33,221 nucleotides of DNA from a virus. The position numbers were made by a program, and so were the translations under genes. A model generated the notes under the pieces. That model saw nothing but the letters and a program-made list of their open reading frames with translations. It did not search any database and was not told the origin of the DNA. Positions within the stretch are counted from its first letter, which is position 1. Each line of letters opens with the position of its first letter. The DNA lies in the IMG/VR virus record IMGVR_UViG_3300032242_002951, positions 1 through 33,221 of that record; one strand, written 5' to 3'. Shown in pieces: positions 10,884 through 19,619 of the stretch.

Positions 10884-13800
10884 TTAGCGTGGTATTGCTG
10901 GTGGTGTCACCGCAGGAACAGCCGGTGCAACAGGACCAGGGGCTGGTGGTATGTTTTGATTCAAGCTGGCCAAATAAGCATTTAAATCATATTGAGCAGG
11001 TCCTGCTTGCAGACCAAATGGTGTAGTACCAGCGGCTGGCTGAACCTGATTGTAGATATCACGCTGAGCCAATGTAGGCACATACGGATGTTTACCCCAA
11101 TAGAACTGTGCCTGATATGGACTGGTAGTTTCAAAAGCTGGTTTAGGAAATGATCCTGTTAAATAACCTGGATTCATACCTGGATTGACCAAGGTTCCTG
11201 CGTTGCCCCAATTGGTAGGTGGTATTGGACCATAGTTATAATTGGCCTGTTCAGCCTGTTGTTTTGGTGTTAATAAACCAGGCAACAATAAACCTGCGGC
11301 AATTAGGCCAGCAATTTCACCAACACTCAGATTATCCCACCAATTTTTTAACACACTCTTGTCTTGATATGGACCATTGTATGGTTCACTATAATCGTGT
11401 ATATTTACACCATTTGGAGTGGTTGTAGTTGTAGGAGTAGTTGGTGTTGTAGGCGTAGTTGGTGTTGTGGGTTGAACAGGACCTGTGCCACCTGGGCCTG
11501 TTCCTGTGCCACCTGGGCCTGTTCCTGTGCCACCTGGGCCTGTTCCTGTGCCACCTGGGCCTGTTCCTGTGCCACCTGGAGTACCACCTGGAGTACCTGT
11601 TGGACCAGTTCCTGTGCCGCCTGGCGCACCGCCTGTACCAGCGCCTGCTCCACCACCAGTACCAGCGCCTGCTCCACCACCAGCGGCCGCTATTGTTCCT
11701 GCTACAGCACCTGTACCAGCTACAGCGGCAGGAATTACCGAAGTTGTACTAGTACTTGTACCTGTACCTACTGGTGCAGTGCCTGGTGTAGCGCCTGGTT
11801 GAACTGGCGTAATGCCTTGTCCAGGTGCTGATGCAGTAGGATTAATTCCTGTACCACCAGCTGTTGGATTAATGTTGGCTGTTCCTGGTGCTGGTTCAAC
11901 TGGTCCAGTAGTAGTTGGAGTTGTAGTTGGAGTTGTAATTGTAGTTCCAGGCGTAGTTGTTCCGGTTGGCAAAGTAGGTGCAACTGGTTGAGTAGCAGCA
12001 GGTGTAGTTTCGGGTGCTGTTGTAGGTGTTGTTGTAGGTTCTGGTGCAACTGGTTGTGTTGCGCCGCCGCCGCCGCCACCGGCTCCTGCGGCTATGGCAC
12101 CACCTACAGCCACAGTACCTGCGGCTATTTGGCCAGGAGTTAATGATATACCAGAAGTTCCTGGAGTTTGACTAATAATTGCGCCAGTATCTGCATTTGT
12201 AGTTAAAGTAGATCCATCTGCCATTGTTTCAGTAATGGTACCGTTGGCATTTTTAATAGTATCTACAATAGTTTCATTTGGTGGTATAGTTGTGCTGGTG
12301 GTGCCTGTACCACCTGTGCCACCTGGAGCAACAGGCTCAATAGGCTCTGGTGGTTGTACTGTAACTGTAACACCAGTGGTTATCTGTCCATCAACACTGA
12401 TTGGTTGACCACTGTTTACAGCATTTATATAATCATTATAAGCTACAGTTTTACCCGAATCAGTTGCTACTACTTCGGCTGCATTACTAAGATCATTGGT
12501 TGGTAAACCAGTGCTATCTAATATTGTACCTTTGGCATATTCACTTACTGGGTTGCCAGTTGAATTAATATTGTATGGTTGTTGTGGTTGTGTAGGAACC
12601 TGTGGGCCTTGACTTGTAGGTGTTGTAGCTTCGCCCGGTTGTACAGGACCTGTGGGTTCTGTAGCAGGTGCAGTAGGTTCTACCGGATTTGTAGTTGTAG
12701 GTGCTGTGGGTTCTACTGTTGTTGGTGTTGTAGGTGCTGTGGGTTCTACTGGTGTGGTAGTAATAGGTTCTGTTGTAACAGAACCTGTGGGATCAACTGT
12801 TGTAACCGTACTGGTTCCTGGATCAACTGTGGTTATCGAACCACCTGGATCTACAACAGTGGCTGGTTGACCAGTGGATAAATCTTTAACTCCTGAGGTA
12901 ACTTGATCACCAATAGTAGAATCAATTTGACCTGTTTGAACACCTGTTTTAACAGCATCACCAACAGCCGTTGTTAAGGCCTCTGTACCGTAGGCCAATA
13001 CATAACTAGTTAGACCTGCTTTGAGAATATCACCAAAATTACCACCCTTGGCCTGTGTAGCAATAGCCGAGCCCATTGCCGCACCCAAAGGTCCAGCAAC
13101 CATACCACCAATAATGGTTAATAAGGTATTGGCTCCAATTGTTTTATCAATAAAATTGGTTACATTTGATACCAAATGATCTTGATTGGCATTGTCTCGT
13201 GCTGTTGCCGCTGCCTGCCATTGTGCTTCTTGTGTTGCATAACTTTGTTTTTGTGTTTGATCTGACCATTGCCAGTTGGTATCAACCGCTTGTTTAAGAT
13301 AAGGTTGTATGGCCTTGGTATAATCAGCAGGAGCAACAGTGGGATTATTAACTGGCACATATTGTTTTGTATTAAAATCAGCTTTGGAATTAGAAGTTGA
13401 TTTGGTCCAATAACCTTCAGTTCCTGCAACTATATTAGGAGGAATAAACACATAATCGGTTCCGTCGGGTCCAGTCCTAACAGGATATGATACCTGCAAT
13501 AGTTTGCCATTGGGATCGTGATAGGTAATTTCTCCTATGCTGGCTTTATAATAATTTGTTTGAAAATCTTGTGGATTACTACCGGTGGTAGGATGTTGTT
13601 GCAACCAAGACACAGGAATTCCACTTGGAAGACTAGCTTCAAATGTTTTGGCATCACCAGTCAATTTTGCCGCAGCATTGGCCGCTTCTTGTTGACCACG
13701 ATAAGATAAAACATTGCTTTCAACTGTATGACTTAATTTGTCAAATGCATCTGGAGCAATACCACCAGTTTCAGATACTTCACCAGTTTTTGTATCTACA

Positions 13801-15494
13801 GGATGATATTGACCTTGAGCCATAACATACCATCCGCCCTTGGTACCAGTTTTTGGATCATCTGGAATACCAATGTATTGACCATATTGACCTGCTCGTG
13901 TTCCTCCTCCACCTGGAGTAATATCTGGAGCTGCCAAAGATTTTAATTCATTAGAACGGTTAGTAATTGCTGTGGTTTGTTGGTCAGCATATTTTTGTAA
14001 ATCTGTTAAATTATCTGTAGGTAATCCAGCCGCTTTGGCTTGACTTAATACAGTATTAATTTGATTTTTTGTATAGGCACCAAGCAGTTGATCTCTAAAA
14101 CCAGTAGATTGAATTTGAGCTATTTGCTGTTGAAGTTGTGGAATATTGTATCGTGTAGATAAATCTACACCATCTGCCTTGGCATCGCTTAACAATTTAT
14201 TAAGATCAGCTACTGTTTTTGGACCATTAGCATCGGGCAACGATGATCCAATAGAATTTATTTGATTGGTATATTTGTTTTCAAGAGTCTGTTGTTTGAC
14301 CGCGGCTTGATGAGTGGCTTCATTGGTAATTGCTTGTTTTGCTGTATTAATTAATTGAGCATCTGGTGTACCACCAGCCTCAGTTATAGCTTTAGTATAA
14401 GCATCTATTTGAGCCTGTGTTGGAACAGCACTACCTATTTTATTAATAACATTATTGACAAAATCGCCTCTGATAGCCGCTTGTTGAAGAGCTGTTTGAT
14501 GACTAGTGTCGGCTGTGATTGCTTGTTTTGCTTGATTAATTAATTGAGCATCTGGTGTACCACCAGCCTCAGTTATAGCTTTAGTATAAGCATCTATTTG
14601 ATCTTGTGTTGGCGTTTGACTACCAATTTTGTTAATAACATTGTTGACAAAATCACCTCTAATGGCTGCCTGTTTAAGAGCTGTTTGATGACTGGCATTA
14701 TCAGTAATTCTTTGCTGTGCTCCTTGAATAATTTGAGCGTCTGGCGTGCCACCCAAGTTGGTTACCGCAGTTTTGTAAGCATCAATTTGAGCCTGTGTTG
14801 GTATAACATCACTTTTGTTAGTAATATTATTAACAAAATCATTGCGTAATTGATTGATTTGTAAAGCATTGGAATTAGACTGTGCGGTGGCTTTGTCAGC
14901 GGCAGCTTTGGCATCAGCGGCAGCTTTGGCATCAGCGGCAGCTTTGGCGGCAGCGGCTTCAGTTCTAGCTCTAGCTTCTTCAATGGCCTGTGTGTCAGCA
15001 ACCTGTTTGGCTTTATTTTCAGCTGAATTTTGATAATCTGTTACAGCCTTGGCTGTGGGTGTTGGATTGGCAGTGTAATATTTGGTGCGATCCGCAGTTA
15101 ATGTGTTTAATGTTACACCTTGGGCTGATCCTGCAACAGTAGGATTAGTAGTTGGGTTAAGAACAGGACTGGCTAGATTTGATCCTTTGGGCACCACATA
15201 CCATTCAGCGGCACCATTGGCACTGGGATACAGGTAATATGTTTCACCTGTAGCAGAATTTGTTTGTGTGTCTGATCCACCCTTGCCAGCTATGATGTTT
15301 TTTAATGTGACCGCAGGATCTGGCAATGTAAATTTGGGTGCCACTGGCGCAGGAGCAGTTGTTTTAGACGGAGTCGGCGCAGGACTAAGTTTACCTACTA
15401 CAGGTTTGGCTGCCTGAGCAGCCGCAACAGCCTTGGCTGCAAAAGCGGCAAGACTTGCCGCACTGTTTGGGGTAGTTGGTTGTTTTGTAGCCAT
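10884..15494 (-). CDS. Giant repeat-rich virion or ejection protein (1536 aa)
   Basis: By far the largest gene. Order of regions: Ala/Pro-rich N-terminus; an Ala/Lys helix with AAADAKAAADAKAAADK (about 190-206); three tandem copies of about 63 aa (about 216-403, motif RGDFVNNVINKIG...PTQ.QIDAY.KAI); a mixed region to about 790; a Gly-zipper membrane-like segment (LLTIIGGMVAGPLGAAMGSA, about 810-829); Thr/Pro/Glu-rich repeats (VEPTAPTTPTT); a Gly-rich and a GPGGTGT collagen-like repeat (about 1305-1338); Pro-Thr repeats; a second hydrophobic segment (GEIAGLIAAGLLLPGLL); and a Tyr/Pro-rich C-terminus. Size, membrane-insertion segments and position before other ejection proteins suggest a T7 gp16-like functional counterpart. 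There is no sequence evidence of homology and no transglycosylase motif was seen. TATAAATA ends 5 nt before the ATG; no ribosome-binding site. Confidence 0.82.
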   Translation of the reverse strand: MATKQPTTPNSAASLAAFAAKAVAAAQAAKPVVGKLSPAPTPSKTTAPAPVAPKFTLPDPAVTLKNIIAGKGGSDTQTNSATGETYYLYPSANGAAEWYVVPKGSNLASPVLNPTTNPTVAGSAQGVTLNTLTADRTKYYTANPTPTAKAVTDYQNSAENKAKQVADTQAIEEARARTEAAAAKAAADAKAAADAKAAADKATAQSNSNALQINQLRNDFVNNITNKSDVIPTQAQIDAYKTAVTNLGGTPDAQIIQGAQQRITDNASHQTALKQAAIRGDFVNNVINKIGSQTPTQDQIDAYTKAITEAGGTPDAQLINQAKQAITADTSHQTALQQAAIRGDFVNNVINKIGSAVPTQAQIDAYTKAITEAGGTPDAQLINTAKQAITNEATHQAAVKQQTLENKYTNQINSIGSSLPDANGPKTVADLNKLLSDAKADGVDLSTRYNIPQLQQQIAQIQSTGFRDQLLGAYTKNQINTVLSQAKAAGLPTDNLTDLQKYADQQTTAITNRSNELKSLAAPDITPGGGGTRAGQYGQYIGIPDDPKTGTKGGWYVMAQGQYHPVDTKTGEVSETGGIAPDAFDKLSHTVESNVLSYRGQQEAANAAAKLTGDAKTFEASLPSGIPVSWLQQHPTTGSNPQDFQTNYYKASIGEITYHDPNGKLLQVSYPVRTGPDGTDYVFIPPNIVAGTEGYWTKSTSNSKADFNTKQYVPVNNPTVAPADYTKAIQPYLKQAVDTNWQWSDQTQKQSYATQEAQWQAAATARDNANQDHLVSNVTNFIDKTIGANTLLTIIGGMVAGPLGAAMGSAIATQAKGGNFGDILKAGLTSYVLAYGTEALTTAVGDAVKTGVQTGQIDSTIGDQVTSGVKDLSTGQPATVVDPGGSITTVDPGTSTVTTVDPTGSVTTEPITTTPVEPTAPTTPTTVEPTAPTTTNPVEPTAPATEPTGPVQPGEATTPTSQGPQVPTQPQQPYNINSTGNPVSEYAKGTILDSTGLPTNDLSNAAEVVATDSGKTVAYNDYINAVNSGQPISVDGQITTGVTVTVQPPEPIEPVAPGGTGGTGTTSTTIPPNETIVDTIKNANGTITETMADGSTLTTNADTGAIISQTPGTSGISLTPGQIAAGTVAVGGAIAAGAGGGGGGATQPVAPEPTTTPTTAPETTPAATQPVAPTLPTGTTTPGTTITTPTTTPTTTGPVEPAPGTANINPTAGGTGINPTASAPGQGITPVQPGATPGTAPVGTGTSTSTTSVIPAAVAGTGAVAGTIAAAGGGAGAGTGGGAGAGTGGAPGGTGTGPTGTPGGTPGGTGTGPGGTGTGPGGTGTGPGGTGTGPGGTGPVQPTTPTTPTTPTTPTTTTTPNGVNIHDYSEPYNGPYQDKSVLKNWWDNLSVGEIAGLIAAGLLLPGLLTPKQQAEQANYNYGPIPPTNWGNAGTLVNPGMNPGYLTGSFPKPAFETTSPYQAQFYWGKHPYVPTLAQRDIYNQVQPAAGTTPFGLQAGPAQYDLNAYLASLNQNIPPAPGPVAPAVPAVTPPAIPR
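11482..11580. repeat. 21-bp minisatellite inside the 1536-aa gene
   Basis: Four identical consecutive 21-base units (CCTGTGCCACCTGGGCCTG plus TT) and a partial fifth encode GTGPGGT-type repeats. Identity at every codon position points to recent slippage, so copy number probably varies between related phages. Confidence 0.93.
14286..14849. repeat. Three tandem 186-189 bp repeats inside the 1536-aa gene
   Basis: Copies begin (minus strand) at 14849, 14663 and 14474. The last two are nearly identical over much of the unit, including PTQ-QIDAYTKAITEAGGTPDAQ. The first is diverged, so the array grew by a late duplication of one unit. Confidence 0.9.
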
Positions 15495-15499
15495 AGTAT

Positions 15500-15507
15500 T
15501 ATTTATA
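15500..15507 (-). promoter_or_regulatory. TATAAATA, exact T4-late consensus, 5 nt before the 1536-aa ATG
   Basis: Minus strand reads TATAAATA, ATACT, ATG. This is the canonical T4 late octamer, and the spacing puts +1 at the A of the start codon. There is no Shine-Dalgarno sequence. Confidence 0.55.
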
Positions 15508-15513
15508 GGTTCC

Positions 15514-15945
15514 TTATAACCAAGCGGGTTTAGCAGGCCATTCTACATCGGTAGGAAAGCCAGCCTGTTGAGGTACATCTAATAAGTGTTGTCTATATGC
15601 TACAAGTTCTGCTTGTTGATCGGCGGTAAGGCTACTATACCAAACAGGATTGACACGATCTATTTGTACCAATAAATCATTACGCTGTTGTCTATAAACA
15701 ACACTGGAATGATCTGTATCTATAATCCAAGATTTACTAGTCCAATCAAATTGGTATTGATGATTGGTTGCAGGTCTATCAGGCAATGTTACTGGTTGAC
15801 CATCTTCAATATAGTATTGATCACTACTATATTGTCCTTCGATATAGGTATGTCCAGCCAGATTTAAATTAATCAATGATTCGTGACTAAGATTAATGTT
15901 GTAAATAATTTGACCAGTAGCAGGATTGTAGGCAGTATAATTCAT
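15514..15945 (-). CDS. Tail-fibre assembly chaperone-like protein (143 aa)
   Basis: The C-terminus RNDLLVQIDRV...LTADQQAEL, AYRQHLLDVPQQAGFP and VEWPAKP (about residues 90-143) matches the phage tail assembly chaperone domain (Phage_tail_APC type: 'R..LL..tDw...eW..YRq.LRDiP.q.gfP..v.WP..P'). The N-terminus is the usual beta-rich part (GQIIYNINLS, YIEGQYSSDQYYIEDGQ). Such proteins help fibres trimerise. It directly follows the 669-aa fibre-type gene with an ATGA overlap, which suggests that fibre is its client. Confidence 0.82.
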   Translation of the reverse strand: MNYTAYNPATGQIIYNINLSHESLINLNLAGHTYIEGQYSSDQYYIEDGQPVTLPDRPATNHQYQFDWTSKSWIIDTDHSSVVYRQQRNDLLVQIDRVNPVWYSSLTADQQAELVAYRQHLLDVPQQAGFPTDVEWPAKPAWL

Positions 15946-17951
15946 CGTTTTAAGTTTTGCGCAATAATAGTAGAAAAATCATTGTAAATTTGAACAAATG
16001 TTGGTGCACCTGTACCTGCTGTTACAGCAACTTGAACTTGATATCTATAAGTAGAACCAGGTCCATAGTTTGTAGTAGCAGTATCTAAATAGTTAAATCC
16101 AGCCGGAGTTCTAACAACAAACGGATTAAATGGTCCTAATTGAACAGATTGCAGAGTTGTAAAAGCGCCACCACCAACACTTCTTAATAACCTGTATGTA
16201 AGATATATTGTGCCACTACCTTGCCAAATTACATAGTTACTACTACTCCAATTGACAGTAATTACAGCATTAGGAGTAGGTACATCAACAGATACCAACC
16301 CGGTCACATTATAATATGTGCCCAAGGTAGCATTACTTCCAATTTGAGATGATCCTTGTTGAATGCCTGCACTTGAACTAATATTTCCAGGCAATACAGT
16401 AAGTGTGGATACTGTGTTGGCATTTAAATTACCACCATTGATCAATCCTGTAACTGTTAAATTGCCACCAATTGAGGCATTATTACCAATTGATAAATTA
16501 TTTCCAATACTGATATTGCCACCAAAGCGGGCATTACCAGTAGTAGAATCTAACCAATAACCTGGACTGGTGTTGCTGCCAAATACAGCATTGTTACTTT
16601 GTATACTATTGGCTGCAATAATAGTATTGGCTACAAGAGCATTGGCACTTAGGGTGCCGGCTTGAATAATATTACCATTGATGGTGTTGGCTGTAAATTT
16701 GTTAGTAGTTATACTACCATTCACAATTTGTGTAGAACCTACTGTGTTTGCAGTTAATGTGCCACCACTGATTACTGTACCGATTGTGACACTGGTACCG
16801 ATACTAAGATTATTACCAAAACGAGCATTACCTGTGGTACCATCCAACCAAAAACCTACACTGGCATCATTTCCTAGCACAGCACCTGAACTTACTACAG
16901 TGTTGGCAGTAATGGCATTGGCTGCCAGCTGTTCTGCTGTAATGGTACCAGCGGCAATGATGTTGCCTTGTATGGTATTGGCTGTAAAATTGTTTGTGGT
17001 AATGGTGCCAGCGGCTATGTTGTTGCCAGTTATGGTGTTGGCTGCAATCTGCGTGGCAGTAATTGTGCCTGTAGCAATATTATTGGCTGTGACAGTGTTG
17101 ACAGCAATTTTATCGCCGGTGATTGTGTCAGCCGCAATTTGTGTAGCTGTAATGGTATTGGCAATCATTGCATTGCCGGCTATGGTACCACGCACTATGA
17201 CATTGCCTGATATTACTTGTCCTGTAACAGGAACCCAAATACTACCATTGTAGTTATAACTGGCTTGTGGTTGACCTGCTCCGGCCGCATAGGTAAAACT
17301 GGCTGTGTCACCTGTAACTGGTGTTAAGCCTGTTCCTATTGGAGGCGTGGTAGCATCTCTTGCGGCGCTAAACCAACTAGTTAATTGACTACTTGTAGCT
17401 GTTGTTGGATCTGCTGTGGTAACAACATCGGCCATAACTACTGGGCCGCGCGAACCCGGTGTGCCATTGGCTGTGGTTACAATATCCAGGTTAATGGCCA
17501 CATTGGCTACAGATTGTACATACGCACTACTGGGTGCTGTGTTGGCTGCCGCCCATTGAACCTGTCGACCACCTATGGCACTATAAAACAAATAATTGCT
17601 GGTACCAAATCCGCCAGCAACTTCATACCATTGATAATCAGTTGGGTTAGTACTAGGAGCACTGGATACACTGTTGAATACACCATAGTAATTGGCATTG
17701 GTAGGCACAGTGCTAAAACTGCCACCACCTCCGGTTGAATTGTTGCTGTAACGCAGATTGACCCATTGATATATGTAACCAAATACTCGAGCATTGCCAT
17801 ATTGACTAACTACACCTGTGGTGGTATTAGCCACCAACACATTGCCTGGTATGGTTGTATTGCCTGTGACATTGCCTGTGCCTAAATTACTCAAGGCATA
17901 GTTGATGGCTGCAATAGTGTGTGCAGGATCAGTTACAGCAAAGGTGGTCAT
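15942..17951 (-). CDS. Repeat-rich tail fibre or appendage protein (669 aa)
   Basis: The start is the ATG of the TAATG overlap with the 550-aa gene, with GAGGA upstream (MTTFAVTDPAHTIAAINYAL). A longer frame starting 11 codons earlier would overlap by 34 bases. The N-terminal third is a probable attachment region. The middle (about residues 240-510) is a long series of ANTIT-x-x-QIAAGTIT-type repeats typical of phage fibre shafts, with two copies of GYWLD/GFWLD-x-TTGNARFG. The C-terminus (about 570-669) resembles a fibronectin-like or beta-sandwich module (VPTPNAVITVNWSSSNYVIW...YRYQVQVAV). It is followed by its likely chaperone. Receptor binding is inferred from architecture. Confidence 0.83.
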   Translation of the reverse strand: MTTFAVTDPAHTIAAINYALSNLGTGNVTGNTTIPGNVLVANTTTGVVSQYGNARVFGYIYQWVNLRYSNNSTGGGGSFSTVPTNANYYGVFNSVSSAPSTNPTDYQWYEVAGGFGTSNYLFYSAIGGRQVQWAAANTAPSSAYVQSVANVAINLDIVTTANGTPGSRGPVVMADVVTTADPTTATSSQLTSWFSAARDATTPPIGTGLTPVTGDTASFTYAAGAGQPQASYNYNGSIWVPVTGQVISGNVIVRGTIAGNAMIANTITATQIAADTITGDKIAVNTVTANNIATGTITATQIAANTITGNNIAAGTITTNNFTANTIQGNIIAAGTITAEQLAANAITANTVVSSGAVLGNDASVGFWLDGTTGNARFGNNLSIGTSVTIGTVISGGTLTANTVGSTQIVNGSITTNKFTANTINGNIIQAGTLSANALVANTIIAANSIQSNNAVFGSNTSPGYWLDSTTGNARFGGNISIGNNLSIGNNASIGGNLTVTGLINGGNLNANTVSTLTVLPGNISSSAGIQQGSSQIGSNATLGTYYNVTGLVSVDVPTPNAVITVNWSSSNYVIWQGSGTIYLTYRLLRSVGGGAFTTLQSVQLGPFNPFVVRTPAGFNYLDTATTNYGPGSTYRYQVQVAVTAGTGAPTFVQIYNDFSTIIAQNLKR

Positions 17952-19603
17952 TAACGGCTGTCCTCGGTTGGAGTAAATTGCCAATTAACAGCTGTACATT
18001 GCCAGGTATGAGTACTACTAGTATCACCTAGTTCAATACTGTTGACACGAAATGCATTTTGATTTATCTGTGTCCAAGGATTATTGGTTGCAATAGCCAT
18101 AGTCACCGGAGGTCGATCAACCGGTTGTTGTCCAACTGAATTTGAACCACCAATGGTAACTGTAATGTTGCCTGTGGCTGCATTGGTTTTGACTGGTAAA
18201 CCTGCTATATCTAAATTAACCACTTCGGGCAAGATACGATGCAACAGGGCCTGTTGACTGTATTTTAATCCAAGACTAATATTGTCTCTGCGGAATCGAC
18301 TGGTAATAGGTGTGGGTCCCAAGAATGTGGTAGTACGATCCTTTTGAACAATTTTACTGTCAGCAACACCGCGTGTATAAACTACAGTTCTACTACTGGC
18401 ATTAAACGCACCTGACTCAAAGATAGGACCCTCGGCAGCGTGACTACCACTACTTACATCGCGTGGTGCGTTGAATATGTCTAGGTCATAACGATAACTC
18501 AACATCCGGTTGCACCAACCTGTTGAATCCAAGTCGGGATAATAAATTTCAATTTGATTCTTTTGTGTGTTGTTAACCACATAAGTTCGCTGACTATATT
18601 CAGGATTTAGATTTTCGTAAAAATATTTCTTAACACGCTGATTACCCAAGCTCTTAAAATTTGAACCATCAAATGCCCAGATATCTCTAGCATCCAGGCC
18701 ATAAACCAAGGTATCAGCATTGGCCCAACAATTTTCATTTAGGAGTCCACGACCCTGTGTTAGCAAACGGATACCCAGCACAGGAGCATTGGTATTTTGA
18801 TAGTTGATTGGTGAGAATATTACAGTGTCCCAATAACTACACACATAAAAGTTACCGCCCATTGGAAATCCATCTACTACAGGACCACGCACAGGAACTT
18901 CTACTTCGTTGGCAATGTTGGTAATGGTGGGTTGCCAGGTATCCGGTCCTGAGTTGAGACCAAATGCACGACTCCAACGCACTGTGGTTGGATATTTTTC
19001 AATTACACTTGATACAGCATTGGTAGCTTCTAAACCACCTGCAATAAGTATTGACCCCACATTGGGAGTTGAATACAGGTGCATAAAATTGGCACGAAGA
19101 CTTGACCAATCAGGATTGTAATTCCAAATATAACCTGGTCCTAAAGGATTATCACTATAAGGAATAAATTCCATAGCATCACCTGTTAGATACATTGGCG
19201 GATGTTTGCTGTCGTTTATAAACAACACAGTGCCATTCCAGCTATCTGTAATAGGCATATCAAATGAGTAATTGGTCAAATAACTGCCAGTACCACCTGG
19301 AGTTACTTCAGTAATACCAGCTGAATCCAAGGCATACCAACGACCGTGTCCAAGATCATCTACTGTGGCAACTATGTACCAAAATATATCATTGGCACGA
19401 TACCCTGATGATATAAAAATTGGTGTGCCTGTCAATTGACTTAGGATTTCTTCATCACCTAATACAGCTCTAATACCACGAGTATCTGTTTCTACATTTT
19501 CACCTGAATTAAATTCGTTTGGTCCCAGGGCCGCCGAAGGTACATCTGGAGTAAAACTCATATTGGCAAATGGTGTTTCTACTTCTGTAAATGTTTGTGG
19601 CAT
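17951..19603 (-). CDS. Tail nozzle / hub protein, beta-propeller-like (550 aa)
   Basis: The protein has repeated beta-rich segments with aromatic blades (GRWYALDSAGITEVTPGG, TVLFINDSKHPPMYLTG, LVYGLDARDIWAFDGSNF), and these suggest a propeller such as those in T7 gp12 and P22 gp10 tail-closure proteins. The opening (TEVETPFANMSFTPDVPSAALGPNEF, first part) is like other short-tail nozzle proteins that begin with strand-rich interface loops. There is no membrane segment. It lies among fibre genes, downstream of the adaptor, as expected for the distal tail tube. Homology is inferred from pattern and order, not from a unique signature. The stop overlaps the next ATG (TAATG). Confidence 0.65.
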   Translation of the reverse strand: MPQTFTEVETPFANMSFTPDVPSAALGPNEFNSGENVETDTRGIRAVLGDEEILSQLTGTPIFISSGYRANDIFWYIVATVDDLGHGRWYALDSAGITEVTPGGTGSYLTNYSFDMPITDSWNGTVLFINDSKHPPMYLTGDAMEFIPYSDNPLGPGYIWNYNPDWSSLRANFMHLYSTPNVGSILIAGGLEATNAVSSVIEKYPTTVRWSRAFGLNSGPDTWQPTITNIANEVEVPVRGPVVDGFPMGGNFYVCSYWDTVIFSPINYQNTNAPVLGIRLLTQGRGLLNENCWANADTLVYGLDARDIWAFDGSNFKSLGNQRVKKYFYENLNPEYSQRTYVVNNTQKNQIEIYYPDLDSTGWCNRMLSYRYDLDIFNAPRDVSSGSHAAEGPIFESGAFNASSRTVVYTRGVADSKIVQKDRTTTFLGPTPITSRFRRDNISLGLKYSQQALLHRILPEVVNLDIAGLPVKTNAATGNITVTIGGSNSVGQQPVDRPPVTMAIATNNPWTQINQNAFRVNSIELGDTSSTHTWQCTAVNWQFTPTEDSR

Positions 19604-19619
19604 TTTGTTTATTCTTTAA

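Noticed and set aside
11364-11831. Long plus-strand frames opposite the GPGGTGT and Thr/Pro repeats
   Set aside because: They are antisense shadows of a repetitive gene; the Cys/Trp/Pro-periodic products are artefacts of the minisatellite.
16678-17253. A 191-codon plus-strand frame that looks like a membrane protein
   Set aside because: It is the antisense of the ANTIT/AGTIT fibre repeats, whose complement codes for Val/Ala/Leu runs; there is no ribosome-binding site.
17952-17984. Longer start for the 669-aa fibre protein
   Set aside because: It would overlap the upstream gene by 34 bases, whereas the chosen ATG makes the TAATG junction common in this genome and has GAGGA at a suitable distance.
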